A stretch of 64,000 nucleotides of DNA from Liolophura sinensis (taxonomy: Eukaryota > Mollusca > Polyplacophora > Chitonida > Chitonidae): NCBI RefSeq assembly GCF_032854445.1, contig NC_088295.1, positions 77,034,028 to 77,098,027 on the forward strand. The letters are read 5' to 3'. A program made the position numbers and the translations under genes. The notes beneath the pieces are model-generated. The model searched no databases. It saw only the letters and a program-made list of their open reading frames with translations, and was not told the DNA's origin. This document shows, piece after piece, positions 1-12,300 of this stretch; position 1 is the stretch's first letter; every line of letters begins with the position of its first letter.

Positions 1-372
1 GATCGGCTCGACTCAACCCGGATACAAAATGCAAGCTCACGTCACACGCTATACTCGGGTATGACCTGACTGAACTCCACAGTCGTAGCATATGAGATAT
101 GCAATAGCCAACTCCGCCCAGTATTATACCAAGCTATAGGACATCCATTTTACCGGTTGGCATCGATGTAACAGCCCCCCTCCCCCCCCCCCCCCTCACC
201 AAATATAGGCCTACATGTATTGGCATATATAGGCCTCCTACAGCCCTGTTGTAGCTAATTTAATGGAGGAATTACATGTGCTTGCAGAATTGTTAAGTAT
301 GGGTATAGGCTGTTATAAGGAATCAGATTTTGTGACACATAATTAACTTGTAAGCCTAGACCCATACGTATA

Positions 373-520
373 CAGTGGCGGATCCAGAGGTACCGCTTTC
401 GAGAGTGAGGGGGAGGGAGAGAGAGAGAGAGTTGCGCGGATGTCCAGCGAAACGTCTAGCGCACAGGAGGAGAGACCCGGCAGACCCCACCCCCACCCAA
501 CACTTCTGAATCCGCCAACG
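373..520. mobile_element. MITE-like element with 15-bp inverted ends
   Basis: The element starts cagtggcggatccag (373-387) and ends ctgaatccgccaacg (506-520). The reverse complement of the right end, cgttggcggattcag, matches the left end except at three positions. The pentamer gtata flanks it on both sides (368-372 and 521-525), which fits a target-site duplication. The 148-bp interior contains a GA-rich run near 405-431 and a C-rich run near 484-499 but no transposase, so it would be non-autonomous. Ends starting CAGTGGCGGATCCAG recall DNA-transposon termini of the hAT type, but a 5-bp duplication is not typical of hAT (8 bp), so the superfamily is left open. Confidence 0.55.
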
Positions 521-2670
521 GTATAGGCCTATACATGTGATAACACACAGGCTACTTAGATATTTTACCTTTTTAACGGAAGTTATGAAGTTACAATGGT
601 TCACTGAGTTAGGGTATGATTTTCTAGGAATCCTTTCCATTTCTTACTTGCTAATGACGCCACATGTTGGGTTAATTGTTAATTGTGGACCCAGGCGATT
701 CATTGCTTTTTGTTCTTTAGAATAAGTTTCGCATATATATGCGTAAGGACCAACACGGATGTCCAATGGAGGCCATTTCCTCCTTTCCAGAGGAAGTTAA
801 AAAATACACTTAAGTCCTATAACTGTTTTATTTTAGAAGAAATTCTGACTCAAAAGGCTAGGTGTGCGTATGCCTAGATTTACGAAGAGTGCTTATTTAT
901 ACAACATCCAAATAGTTGTTCTTCTGCTTGATTGCTTTTTAATGCCATACTCAAGACTTTATCACTTGTACAACGGCTGTCAGTTATGCGCTACAACCGG
1001 GTTAAAACGATGAACTTTGGCAAGTTAGTGACGAACTTTCCCACGCGTGACCAGACGTAACTGAAGAAGTTACATACCATTAAAACGGTAACACTGGCCT
1101 ACCTGAGCTTTATTTTCCAAGTTTTTGGCATGCATTGTGTTTTGTTTATGTATGAGAAAGGCGTATGAATGTATACAGGAGGTAAACTTATGCAGATGAC
1201 GTGCACTAACTCTATGTTAGCAGAGCGAACAAAAAGAGCTTCATCACGGGTTGCTTTACACCACATGTACATCGGTAGTAGCATTATAGGATATCTAAAT
1301 ATTGACAATGCCATCCATGTAACTACTGCTGTCAACAGGGAAAATATGTTAGAGTATAGGGTGTTAGGAGGAACAATCAACCCACCTGTTTTCTTACGGA
1401 AAGTCGAAACAATCGACAAAAAATAGTGGTAGGTGTATATAAAGCTGTACACAAATAGGAACACGCTTCCATATACGCAAAAGTGCGTTTCCACAGTCAG
1501 TGCACAAAGGGGAACCCAAAAACAAATACTTAAGTGATGACAGAAAATTTCGTTATATACGGTTGAGCCATGGGGTTGAGCTCGCTAGCGTGCACAAATC
1601 ACTAGACTTAGTATAGTGGACAACTCCACGTCCTAAAACGCGCGCGTTAATTACCGGCACAATGATATTCAAATAAATAATTTAAAGGAAAGTTTCACAC
1701 CAATTTATGGCTATATTAAAAACTTGGCTGCTATAAACCGAACATGCCAACAAAGATAATTTGCTATAAATTTAAACCATACATGTCATAACGGCACAAT
1801 ATATACGTGTTTTGTTATCTTATAATCCTCCAATGGCTCAGACATGTATCTCTGTGGCAAATGGAGGGGAGCAGAAATAGATAAGTCTGAGTTATATTAA
1901 ACGGCACAGAGCGATAATTCCTGGTCAGTCTAAGCAGAAATGTCTAGAATGCAGATTATGGACGACGTCTTGAGTCATGAATAGCCAGGTATCTTTTCCT
2001 TGAGGGGCCCGACACTGCGTGCCTTGTTGACAGGTAAAGGAATGAGGCACTTTAGGGGGTCTCCTTCTGTGGTTTGACCCGGACAACGAAGGTCGTGTTA
2101 AACAACGCTTTAACACAACACGATACTACAGCCAGGTAATGATCAATTAATATAATGCGGATACATACGCTCAGTCTGATCGTTCAGTATGCGATATTCT
2201 TTAATTTTGTTTAATTAACTTGATTATAAAACAAATTATAGTTTTGTATTACTGTAGTTATTTAAAATAGTTTGCAGCAACGCTCAGTGAACAAATCTTT
2301 ACATTGAATAGCACTGAAGTGTGATTAGGATGTTTGCACACTCAAAAAACTATTCTGATAATTTCAACACAGGTCTATTGTCTGAGTAATGCTAGAATGT
2401 GTTCTATTATTATAACATAATATTTTCTCACGAGAGCAAAATTTCTTCTGTAAGGGACTGTTTTGTATAAGATACATGCATGCACTCTTTAAAGATTCCA
2501 ATGTTCCTAGTACCGCCATCTAACTGTTTGTATCGTGCTATACATACCATTGCACAAGTATATGTACAGTATACTCCATTCCCTACCCTTCAATTTGGTA
2601 GAAAGCAATTTGACATTGCACCGCTTCACCGTACTGGAGAATGAATTTCTTGAAGTATTCGATATGGATA
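521..2670. other. Intergenic DNA, no gene recognised
   Basis: AT-rich sequence without a convincing coding region on either strand. The longest open frame (reverse strand, 1099-1494, 131 codons) has no recognisable domain and low-complexity hydrophobic composition. About 926-1060 resembles a very diverged reverse-strand copy of the common SINE tail (atactcaag, cacttgtacaacgg, then aactttcccacgcgtg). Nothing else stands out. Confidence 0.4.
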
Positions 2671-2840
2671 TACGACGTACACAAGAATATTTTACTTATA
2701 CGACAGGGGCTATCATTATGGTGGGAGGAAACCGGACACAGGTTGGGGGAAATCCACGACCATATTGCTGACAGGCCTTTCATGCAGAGCGGAAGCCAAC
2801 ATGAGTTGGACTTGAACTCACAGCGACGGCATCATATTCG
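2671..2840 (-). repeat. SINE family A copy, diverged and lacking its 3' tail
   Basis: Read on the + strand it shows the family's order of blocks: cgtacacaagaatattttac, then tatcattatggtgggagg, aaaccgg, aatccacgacca, aagccaacatgagttggact and ttgaactcacagcgac. This is the reverse complement of the well-preserved copy at 45166-45430. Divergence is considerable, so the insertion is old. Open frames overlapping it are repeat-derived, not genes. Confidence 0.75.
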
Positions 2841-5149
2841 GTACAAAAGACGAGAAAACTGATGGATAGATATGTGGATAGAGGTAACTTATTGGTCATA
2901 GAATGTCCATTAATCACCTCTTCAGTCTCGCTCTAAGTTTTCTGACGATTGTCAGTTTTCTCGCCATTTGTACTGAATACTATTATACGGTGAATCAGTC
3001 ATGCAGCAGAGTATGCACACTGCATGTAGTCCCCGTTTCTAAAGTGCCACTGGTATGTGACTGTGCAGAGGATACAAGAAATGGCGAACATTCTCCGACC
3101 ATGCCTTTTTATTGTTCCTTGCTATAAAGGAAAATTATATTTATGGATTATATGTTCTTGTAAAAGCAGATATACACACAAATCAAGAGACTCCCATGTA
3201 GGTCAGCGATACCGTAACATAGCGTATTGTACAGTTCACTGTCCACAAACTACACTTAGATATATACACAACATATATTGGTATAAGGTCACTCGATCTA
3301 TTGACATGTGTCACGGGACCTGATCCACAAACACATTTATAGCAGCGCCATCTAGTGTTACATGTTTCACGTTCTTGTCATCTTGAAAAACTGAACCATT
3401 TCACAGACTCGTAAAACCATTTGTATGTGTGTCAGGTAACCGACAGCATATTCTGTTGTGCAATAAATCATAGAGTGACATTGACTGATATACACAGAGC
3501 TCGATTACTAATGCCCTATAGTCTTTAATGTCCTATGTTGTAGTAGGTTGTATTACACAGTATTTTCTTGCCCAGTAAAGAACAAAGTAGCCTATACATG
3601 TGTTCTGTTGTCCGGTAAATCAGAGTAATATAGTATCCCGTAGTCCATTCAGCAACTAACAGAGTATTCTACTGCCTATAATTACAAGGGATAGAATTGA
3701 CAAATAATCCCCCGCTGTTTGACCAGATCGTCTGATCAGGAATTCCTTTTAAGATAGGTCGGTTATCAACAGTTCAACAAATATTTAAGTCTTGCGTACT
3801 CTTTCTTTGCACTTAATAACGGTATCTGTTCCACCAATCAGTGTGCATCCACAAGACCGTGTGCATGGCATACTATGTCATTGTTAGCTTTAATTTTAGT
3901 TTGACTAAATGCACATGATGATACTCATACATAAGAAGTTAAAGCATTCCCAACCCTCAACTCCCTTTACCACTCATAACTACACAAAGTTAACGTCTAT
4001 AGGAACACGGCTGGCCAAAAGTAATCCAACTTCCAAGAAAAGTTAATACCGGTAATAACTGAGTAAATTATATTCTGTGTAAATCCTTGTTTAAATAAAG
4101 TTTGCAACAGGTGAGAACTTTTAACCAAAAGTAAAGCGGATTTCCCTGTACAGACGACATGTTCAGGCACATCCGTTAAACAGTTCTGCTTAACAGCTTT
4201 GTCGAAATTATTAGTGCTAATTAAATCAGATTTGAATTTTTAGTCTGTTTTTATCCCCTCGTATCCCATATTTTTAAAATATATTTAGAGCATTTTAACT
4301 GTAGTCCTGGTTTATGGCTTTATGCCGCCTAGGCAATATTTTAACAATTGTCGCGAATAAGCCCAATGTACATGTACTGCCAAGAGGTGATAATTACACA
4401 TAAAATCTGAACGGAGTCTGTTTGTCACGTTCACAAATGTGACGGATGTGCGTGACTTCAGTGCGTGTGTATGCCTTTTGTTCTGCACGTAGATCTGAAT
4501 AGCCTTGATTCCTAAAGGGCCCTTTACTCCACCATGCAAGATTTGCTGCTGCAACCTTTTACCGTGGCATAACATGCAAGTTACAGTACACAACATGACC
4601 ATTTTACGCAATAAGCAATCAAGACCAATTGTCAAAACATCATATCCACACACATGAATTCCAACAACGTATGAACTGATCAGTTTTACAGCTATATGCC
4701 AACACCAAATTATCGTTTAATGTAGGACACCAATGCATTTTTGTGGCCTTTAGTCCGTGCTTAATCTCGTGTTGAAATATCACAGATATACACGAAAAAT
4801 TACAAACTAAATATTCTGTTCTATTCCAAAATGCAAGACCATTTTAAAAAAACTGGGGCTCTCCCGGAATTCATTGCAACACTGGGACTAGAGGCTAACA
4901 CTGCGACTATTCATGTGTGGTGCATAATCTGCACGCGATTAAGTAATAAAGCGTATCGCCAGCTGCTTTTCTAGAAGCCATTACAGCGAAGACTATTACG
5001 TGAAACACTGGAGTAGACGAGGGAATCTTTCATATGTCCCAGTACATTTTGTTATTGTCCGAAACGATTAAACAGCATGTATGTGAAGAGTGAGGGAAAC
5101 CATCCGGCAGTTGAATGGGTCACTGCATGCTGTCACACACAACGTTTTG

Positions 5150-5380
5150 TTGAGATGTTTTGTTCACATTTATGCCCAATGACGTATTTGCATCCTTCAC
5201 CTTGTTTCATCCACTGACAAGGGTGACAACAGATTAACCACATGCTGCCAAGACATCAATTCTGTTGAGGTGTTTTGTTCACATTTATGCCCAATGGCGT
5301 ATTCGCATCCTTCACCTTGTTTCATCCACTGACAAGGATGACAACGAATGAACTCCATGTTGCCAGTACATCAACTGTAC
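5150..5380. repeat. Two-copy tandem duplication, 115-bp period
   Basis: The word tgttttgttcacatttatgc occurs at 5156 and again at 5271, 115 bp apart. The following sequence (cccaatgacgtatt / cccaatggcgtatt, then catccttcaccttgtttcat and ccactgacaagg) matches with a few substitutions. Similarity decays near the second catgttgcc at about 5358-5366. Non-coding. Confidence 0.8.
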
Positions 5381-6438
5381 AGTTCTAGACCCCACAAAGT
5401 TTCAAAAGTCACAGCCAACTCGCTTTGAGGTCAGACGTTTCTCCAGTTTTCAGCTTCAGGTTTTATTGTGCCCCAACCCTTGCGTGCACTGAGCAATATG
5501 CGGATAATTGAAGAACCTCTTATACAATTGCAAACTTTACAATCCGAATCTCACTGTATACTGTCTCAATGCTTGAAATGACTCCGAGATTTACAAATTT
5601 ATACCGACAAACGTAATTCAAATTTACTGCAATTTCTTCAATCAAAATTCAACATACATGTGAAGAAAAAAATCGGGACACACAAGATGAGGATTTAATC
5701 CCTGACATGGACAGGTGCTCTCGACAGCGATATTTGAAGTGTTTGCGCGATATTACGTTCGTTGAAGGTAATTTGTTTCATATACTAATACAGTGCGCAA
5801 GTCTGCACATCACACGTAAGAAAGTTTGCCATTGGCTGTACATTTCACGATGCAACGGCGGGAATTTTCGTGGAAGGGGAAACTAAAATGTCGGACGTTT
5901 ACTGTACCAGGCTTTGGTAAGTAACTGCTAAACTTGTTCCAAAGGGTGCATAGATTTCCATCCGCAGAGCGTGGATCCAATGTGGTCGCCATACGACCAT
6001 AAGGTCATATAAACGGCCACAATAGCGACGTTAACCATGCACTTTACTGCAACCAAGGGCATGACAACAGAAGGGGGCACAGGGGAATTACATGTACCAA
6101 TCCCTGGCTGAGAATGAGCCAACATCTCTTGTACCAGAGACTGAAAGACAAACATTTTGACCACGCTGCTCTAAACGCAGCCACCACCACCCACCCCGAA
6201 CTCGCTCCCCGCGTGGGTGTTAAGTTAAAGTACTTTTTGTATGTATAATATACCACATGAATAGATCAATTGTTATATATCACTGAGAGGTAGAAATACC
6301 GTCATATCCTGATAATTTCCACTGAACATACATGGATTCACCTGAACGACTGTTTTTTTATTTTGTTACGCTGTCTTGTGAAGAGATGCTCACACAGGTA
6401 GCGGCCATGGGCTCTCCTTTTGCGGTGAAACTACAGGT

Positions 6439-6494
6439 GAGAATTTGGCTGAGCTGCCTGCCTCGAAAAACTTGTAGCTCAGCCAAATCCTCTC
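6439..6494. repeat. Short hairpin (inverted repeat)
   Basis: The left arm gagaatttggctgagct (6439-6455) and right arm agctcagccaaatcctctc (6476-6494) are complementary over about 16-17 bases with a 2-base bulge, around a 20-nt loop. It could be the core of a tiny foldback element or a chance palindrome; no flanking duplication was seen. Confidence 0.55.
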
Positions 6495-8984
6495 GTGTGC
6501 GCCTGGCTTTAGTGCACATAGACTGAATAGGTTTAAATGAAAAACAGTTATATAAATGTATATATTAAGAGTATATTGAATACTCAGACGTATTGCGACA
6601 TAAACACTGAAAAAAAAAGAAATGCTGGGATATGAATCCCATTAAAAGAGTCTCATGGGCATTGCCCCTGAGGTATCGTATAAACTTAGCCCACAACAAT
6701 GTTCACAGAAAATGTTATCACCAGACGACAAGCAGGAAACGTTATGCGTTTAGCAAGCATTGTAGTAACATTGGAATCAATTTTCCTTATTTGTGGTGAG
6801 CACGCCCCCACTTCCTTGTTTCCGTCCACTGTTTAGTCATTTGTGCTTCACGTCCTATGTATCCTACACGTCATACGAAATGTACGTGTATAGAGAGTCC
6901 TGCTTCAAAGGAAAAAGGTCAACACACATATACATGCACGGATCTATGTCGAACGACAATCGCTCTATCCTGCAGTAAATCTCAGTTCGGCTGTCCTGTT
7001 TTGTGGAGTTGATATATTACTATAGCATAGATCGCTATCAAATTCAGTTTCGTACCACAATAGCCTAAGCCATAAGGAAGTTTCAGTGTCTCTTTGACGA
7101 CATTTTCATAGGCTTACTAGTTTTATGTGAACGAGGCTTACATGTCGTATTGCCGCACACATTAATAACAAAACTTCACGCAAATTCACACACACACTAA
7201 ATGGTTATATTTTCCTGCTTTATTAGAAAGCAGTATCTTTTTTTTTTCAAAAATTTTCAAACTTAAACCGATAATGTATTATCAACACATTCACACATTT
7301 TTTGCTATGTTTCAAACGTAGTCATAATTGATTCAAATATAACGCTATAAATGAAGTTTACAACACATAATCATGATTGATTCTGTCATTCGATCACAAT
7401 TTTGTAAACTTGAAAAAGTTTCAAAACGCAGCCATGATTGACTTTTATGTCAAAAACAATTCCATAAATAAATTTGGCATTTAGTCATGAATGATTATTT
7501 CTTTTTTAAATGAAATTTTTAACACATGCTAAGCCCTCACTTCGATCATTATTCTATCATGAAGCTTACAATTGGTTAGTCGAGACTGATCTCCGTCTAG
7601 GTTACAATTCTGTCAATGTAGTTGGGCATAAGTACGTTGTCATTATCAGTTTTTCTTTGATAATACAAAACCCTCTAATCTGTGGATCATATATTCAATC
7701 ATAATACATGCAAAATGGCCGTTCCAGTTACACAGCGATGAAGATCTTCCAGTCACAGTTATTTTGCCTAGAGCAGAAATCATATCAGATATGGGGCTAT
7801 ATGATGATAGCTCTCCCTGGGTGGTCCTGTTTACAGGTTTTGATATTGTGTAAATACATCTGGGTTACGTAATGCAACATGGGTTGACCTCAGGTGTTCT
7901 TTCCGATAGAAGAAGGCCCACTATCATCCTTGGGTTAACTGATATAGAGTTCAATAAATAATAACTTACATGCAATTACATAATTTTTCTTTCTTTTTTA
8001 TCTATCCATAGGAAATCTTCAGTTGCTCATTGTGCCTTATATGTGTTCAGAGACATACATTTGTTAGACTTACAACGTTCGATTGGCCGTTCATTGAAAA
8101 CAAAGGTTACTTTTATGAGTGGAGAACACCAGGGTGCCCCCGATAAACCGTCCACGCTTGGCAGGTTACTGACGAACTTTCCGAACATATCCCTTTTATA
8201 TTAGGCTACAGCCTAAAAGCTTTCGACATGTGTAAGGTAAAAACGTTTTCATAAGTTGCCACATATAGCTCTCCGTCAATCACAGGCCCATATATCTTCA
8301 AATTCTTCATATCTCTTATGGTGCGTGTTCCAATTGTTCTTCCAATTGTTCAAAGGGATACGGATCTGACACGTAGTGAAGAAGAGGAAGATAATTTTCT
8401 CCCATACAGTTTGGAATGAAATTCTACCCCATCAAGATTAGTCTGAGTAGAAAATGTAAATGTCCCGTCACATTCAGTTTACATAGGATTATGAGATAAC
8501 TGGAACATGTAGTTACTTTACGATTTTTACATTCATGGCTGCCGTTTGATTCTTTTATATGATATCCCAGATGTCATATGTTACACTTGTCGCACTGGAT
8601 GGAGACTTTAATCATATCCCTTTCTTCATTGATGCTCAGTTACATTTTTTACCATCAACTATCCTCGATATCCATGTGCCAAATCACGACCAAGCTTCCT
8701 CGGATGCCAAGGTACCAATTCTTCCACAGCCTTGCCCCCTGCGTGTTTATTCGATATCGCTGTAACGTGCCACGTGATACTTGCTCTGATATTTTTATAT
8801 GAGGTATTTATAGAAAGATTTAATGGAAACAGACTGACTGAGGTTACTTCGTTCGTAATTTGATAAATTCTGTCAGAGTAATTTGATCAATGAACTATAT
8901 ATTTAAGATAACATCGAGCTGAAAATTCCACTGCTTCTTTTTTCTCATGTAATATCAAACGACATCTATCGTCATATTAACTGT

Positions 8985-10190
8985 GGAATTCCAGTGGCAC
9001 GTGTACCACTGTACTATGATCTGTGTATTAAGGTGGATTAAGGTGGCACTTGTATCACTGTACTATTATCTGTGTTATTAAGGTGGCACTTGTATCACTG
9101 TACTATGATCTGTGTTATTAAGGTGGCACTTGTATCACTGTACTATGATCTGTGTTATTAAGGGTGGCACTTGTATCACTGTACTATGATCTGTGTTATT
9201 AAGGTGGCACTTGTATCACTGTACTATGATCTGTGTTATTAAGGTGGCACGTGTATCACTGTACTGTGATCTGTGTTATTAAGGCGGAACGTGTATCACT
9301 GTACTGTGATCTGTGTTATTAAGGTGGCGCGTGTATCACTGTACTGTGATCTGTGTTATTAAGGTGGCACTTGTATCACTGTACTGTGATTTGTGTTATT
9401 AAGGTGGCGCGTGTACCACTGTACTGTGATCTGTGTTATTAAGGTGGCACGTGTATCACTGTACTGTGATCTGTGTTATTAAGGTGGCACGTGTATCACT
9501 GTACTGTGATCTGTGTTATTAAGGTGGCACATGTATCACTGTACTATGATCTGTGTTATTAAGGTGGCACGTGTATCACTGTACTGTGATCTGTGTTATT
9601 AAGGTGGGCGCGTGTATCACTGTACTGTGATCTGTGTTTATTAATGTGGCACTTGTATCACTGTACTGTGATTTTGTGTTATTAAGGTGGCGCGTGTACC
9701 ACTGTACTGTGATCTGTGTTATTAAGTTGGCACATGTATCACTGTACTATGATCTGTGTTATTAAGTGGCACATGTATCACTGTACTGTGATCTGTGTTA
9801 TTAAGGTGGCACGTGTATCACTGTACTGTGATCTGTGTTATTAAGGTGGCACGTGTATCACTGTACTGTGATCTGTGTTATTAAGGTGGCACGTGTATCA
9901 CTGTACTGTGATCTGTGTTATTAATGGTGGCACGTGTATCACTGTACAGTGATCTGTGTTATTAAGGTGGCAATTGTATCACTGTACTATGATCTGTGTT
10001 ATTAAGGTGGCACGTGTATCACTGTACTGTGATCTGTGTTATTAAGGTGGCGCGTGTATCACTATACTGTGATCTGTGTTATTAAGGTGGCACGTGTATC
10101 ACTGTACTGTGATCTGTGTTATTAAGGTGGCACGTGTCATCACTGTACTGTGGATCTGTGTTATTAAGGTGGCGCGTGTATCCAATGCAG
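8985..10190. repeat. 40-bp minisatellite array (array 1 of the satellite block)
   Basis: About 29 head-to-tail units of the type ggtggcacgtgtatcactgt + actgtgatctgtgttattaa, with 1-3 substitutions or single-base indels per unit. Each unit contains the interrupted palindrome ATCAC-tgtact-GTGAT. Subtypes (cacttg, cacgtg, gcgcgtg; actatg or actgtg) are interspersed, with the cacttg/actatg type enriched at the left end. There are no unique spacers between units, so this is a minisatellite and not a CRISPR-type array. Confidence 0.95.
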
Positions 10191-11566
10191 TCTTAACTGT
10201 GATATCACAGTGTCATTTATATCATTGTTATCTGATATACAATATTGAGAGGGGAATCCATCACTGTAAGTTCATCTGTGGTATTGAGATGGTATTTTTA
10301 TCACTGTAATTTCATCGGTGATACTGAGATGCATTTCTATGATTTCAATCACTGTTATACTCATCTGTGATATTCAGGTAGTATTTCCATCACTAATCTA
10401 ATCTGTGATATTGAGATGGCATTTCTATCACTGTAATTTCATCTGTAATACTAAGATGGCATTTCTATCACTGTAATTTCATCTGTAATACTAAGATGGC
10501 ATTTCTATCACTGTAGCCTAATCTCATCTGTAATACTGAAATGGCATTTCCAATCACTGTAATCTCATCTGTGATATTGAGATGGCATTTCTATCACTGT
10601 AATTTCATCTGTAATACTAAGATGGCATTTCTATCACTGTAGCCTAATCTCATCTGTAATACTGAAATGGCATTTCCATCACTGTAATCTCATCTGTGAT
10701 ATTGAGATGGCATTTCTATCACTCATGTAATTTCATATTACACTGAGATGGCACTTTCATGATTCTATCCCTATGATCTAACCTGTTGTATTCAGGTGCC
10801 ACATTTCTATCTTTTCAACCGCAATTGTGGTATTATTCACTGTATCACTGTATTAACTGTGATATTGGAATGGCACATTTGCAACTGTGATATCAAGGTG
10901 TTTCATCTTCTTTATCAACAATTTCAACTGTGGTATCCGAGTTTTATTGATTCCAGTGTTCTGGCATCTGTACTTCTATGCACTTCTGTCATTGCAATCT
11001 CAGTTATGATTTATGGCCATATTCAGTTGTTCCACACATATATGTTAAATGTAAGGCATCATCACACATCTTACCCACCAAATCTGACTTTTAATGTTGT
11101 TCTAACAATTGTGTGTAGACAGTGCAGTTATCCTGACTGAGGCATTGGCTTGCTAGTACTGTCTCTTGAGTATAAATGTGGTCTTCAGGTTATAAGTGCA
11201 TTTGCTGTCATCTCATTTGTTATACCCAGACGGTGCCTTATACGTACTTCCATGACATTTATATCACTATTATCAGAGATGATAGTTGTATAAATTCTCA
11301 TTTCAGATATCCAAATTGCACTGTTATCTCATTTTCAGGTTCAATTGCTCGCTGTCATCAGTTTTGTTTTCAAGCTATATTGCGGTAATCTGTATTCTCA
11401 AACCATGATATTCAGCGTATATTGTTATCTTTGTTGTCTCTCATATGATATTCAAGTTAAATTTCTATAACTATGAGTTTTTTCCTGATATTCAGTTTGG
11501 ACTGATATGTCTTCTATTCCGTGATATGCAACCCATACTGCTGCTTGAATCTCTGCCATCTCATTT
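10191..11566. repeat. Degenerate middle of the 40-bp satellite block
   Basis: From about 10261 to 10760 the units become gatggcatttctatcactgt + aatttcatctgtaatactaa (again 40 bp), with indels. From 10790 to about 11560 only scattered echoes remain (tatcactgt, tgtgatatt, tctcatttgt, attcaggt). Words shared with both flanking arrays (atcactgt, ctgtgat / catctgtgat) suggest that the whole region is one ageing satellite. No gene is seen; the 114-codon frame at 10796-11140 is repeat-derived. Confidence 0.75.
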
Positions 11567-12120
11567 GTGATATTCAGGTTATATTGTTATCACTGTCATC
11601 ATCCAGGGTATTCCAAGTTATATTGTTATCAACTGTTATCTCATCCAGGGTATTCAAGTTATATTGTTATCACTGTCATCTCATCCAGGGTATTCAAGTT
11701 ATATTGTTATCACTGTCATCTCATCCAGGGTATTCAAGTTATATTGTTATCACTGTTATCTCATCCATGGTATTCAAGTTATGTTGTTATCACTGTCATC
11801 TCATCTACGGTATTCAAGTTATATTGTTTATTCCTGACATCTCATCCAGGGTATTCAAGTTATATTGTTATCACTGTCATCTCATCCAGGGTATTCAAGT
11901 TATATTGTTATCACTGTCATCTCATCCAGGTATTCAATTTATATTGTTATCACTGTCGTCTCATCCAGGGTATTCAAGTTATACTGTTATCCCTGTCATC
12001 TCATCTCGGGTATTCAAGTTATATTGTTATTCCTGACATCTCATCCAGGTTGTTCAAGTTATATTGTTATCACTGTTATCTCATCCAGGGTATTCAAGTT
12101 ATATTGTTATTACTGACATA
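11567..12120. repeat. 40-bp minisatellite array (array 3 of the satellite block)
   Basis: About 14 units of catctcatccagggtattca + agttatattgttatcactgt, 40 bp each, 85-100% alike by eye. Because 40 is not a multiple of three, a translated frame repeats every 120 bp (40 codons). All three forward frames are partly open, producing apparent proteins of up to 212 codons that should not be annotated as genes. Weak decay continues to about 12300. Confidence 0.93.
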
Positions 12121-12300
12121 TCACCCATGCTTTTTAAGTCATATATTGTTACATATATCTCTGTCATCACTCCGTGATATTCAAGTCTTATTTCACTGTT
12201 GTTAACTCACCCGCGATATACAAGTTATATTATGTTATTGATGTAATGTCAACCATGATGTTACCAACAATGTCATTTCAAATGTGATATCCACATACAT

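Larger units (their letters stand above)
2841..8984. other. Gene-poor intergenic stretch
   Basis: Six kilobases with no coding region I can support. Small structures inside are a two-copy tandem duplication (5150-5380) and a short hairpin (6439-6494). A loose repetition of gtcatgattgatt-like words occurs near 7320-7500, and a faint SINE remnant near 8110-8195 (gagtggagaacacc, then ttactgacgaactttccgaac). None of the open frames of 60-113 codons here has a recognisable motif, and their composition is that of random AT-rich DNA. Confidence 0.4.

Noticed and set aside
1099-1494. 131-codon reverse frame near the left edge
   Set aside because: Hydrophobic, Tyr/Phe-rich composition from AT-rich DNA and no recognisable family.
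8985-12120. CRISPR-like regular repeats
   Set aside because: Units are contiguous, without unique spacers, and the window is clearly animal DNA with introns and SINEs; these are minisatellites.
11521-12205. Open frames of 171 and 212 codons as repetitive-protein genes
   Set aside because: They follow from the 40-bp period cycling through three frames; several overlapping frames are open at once and there is no start, splice or domain evidence.
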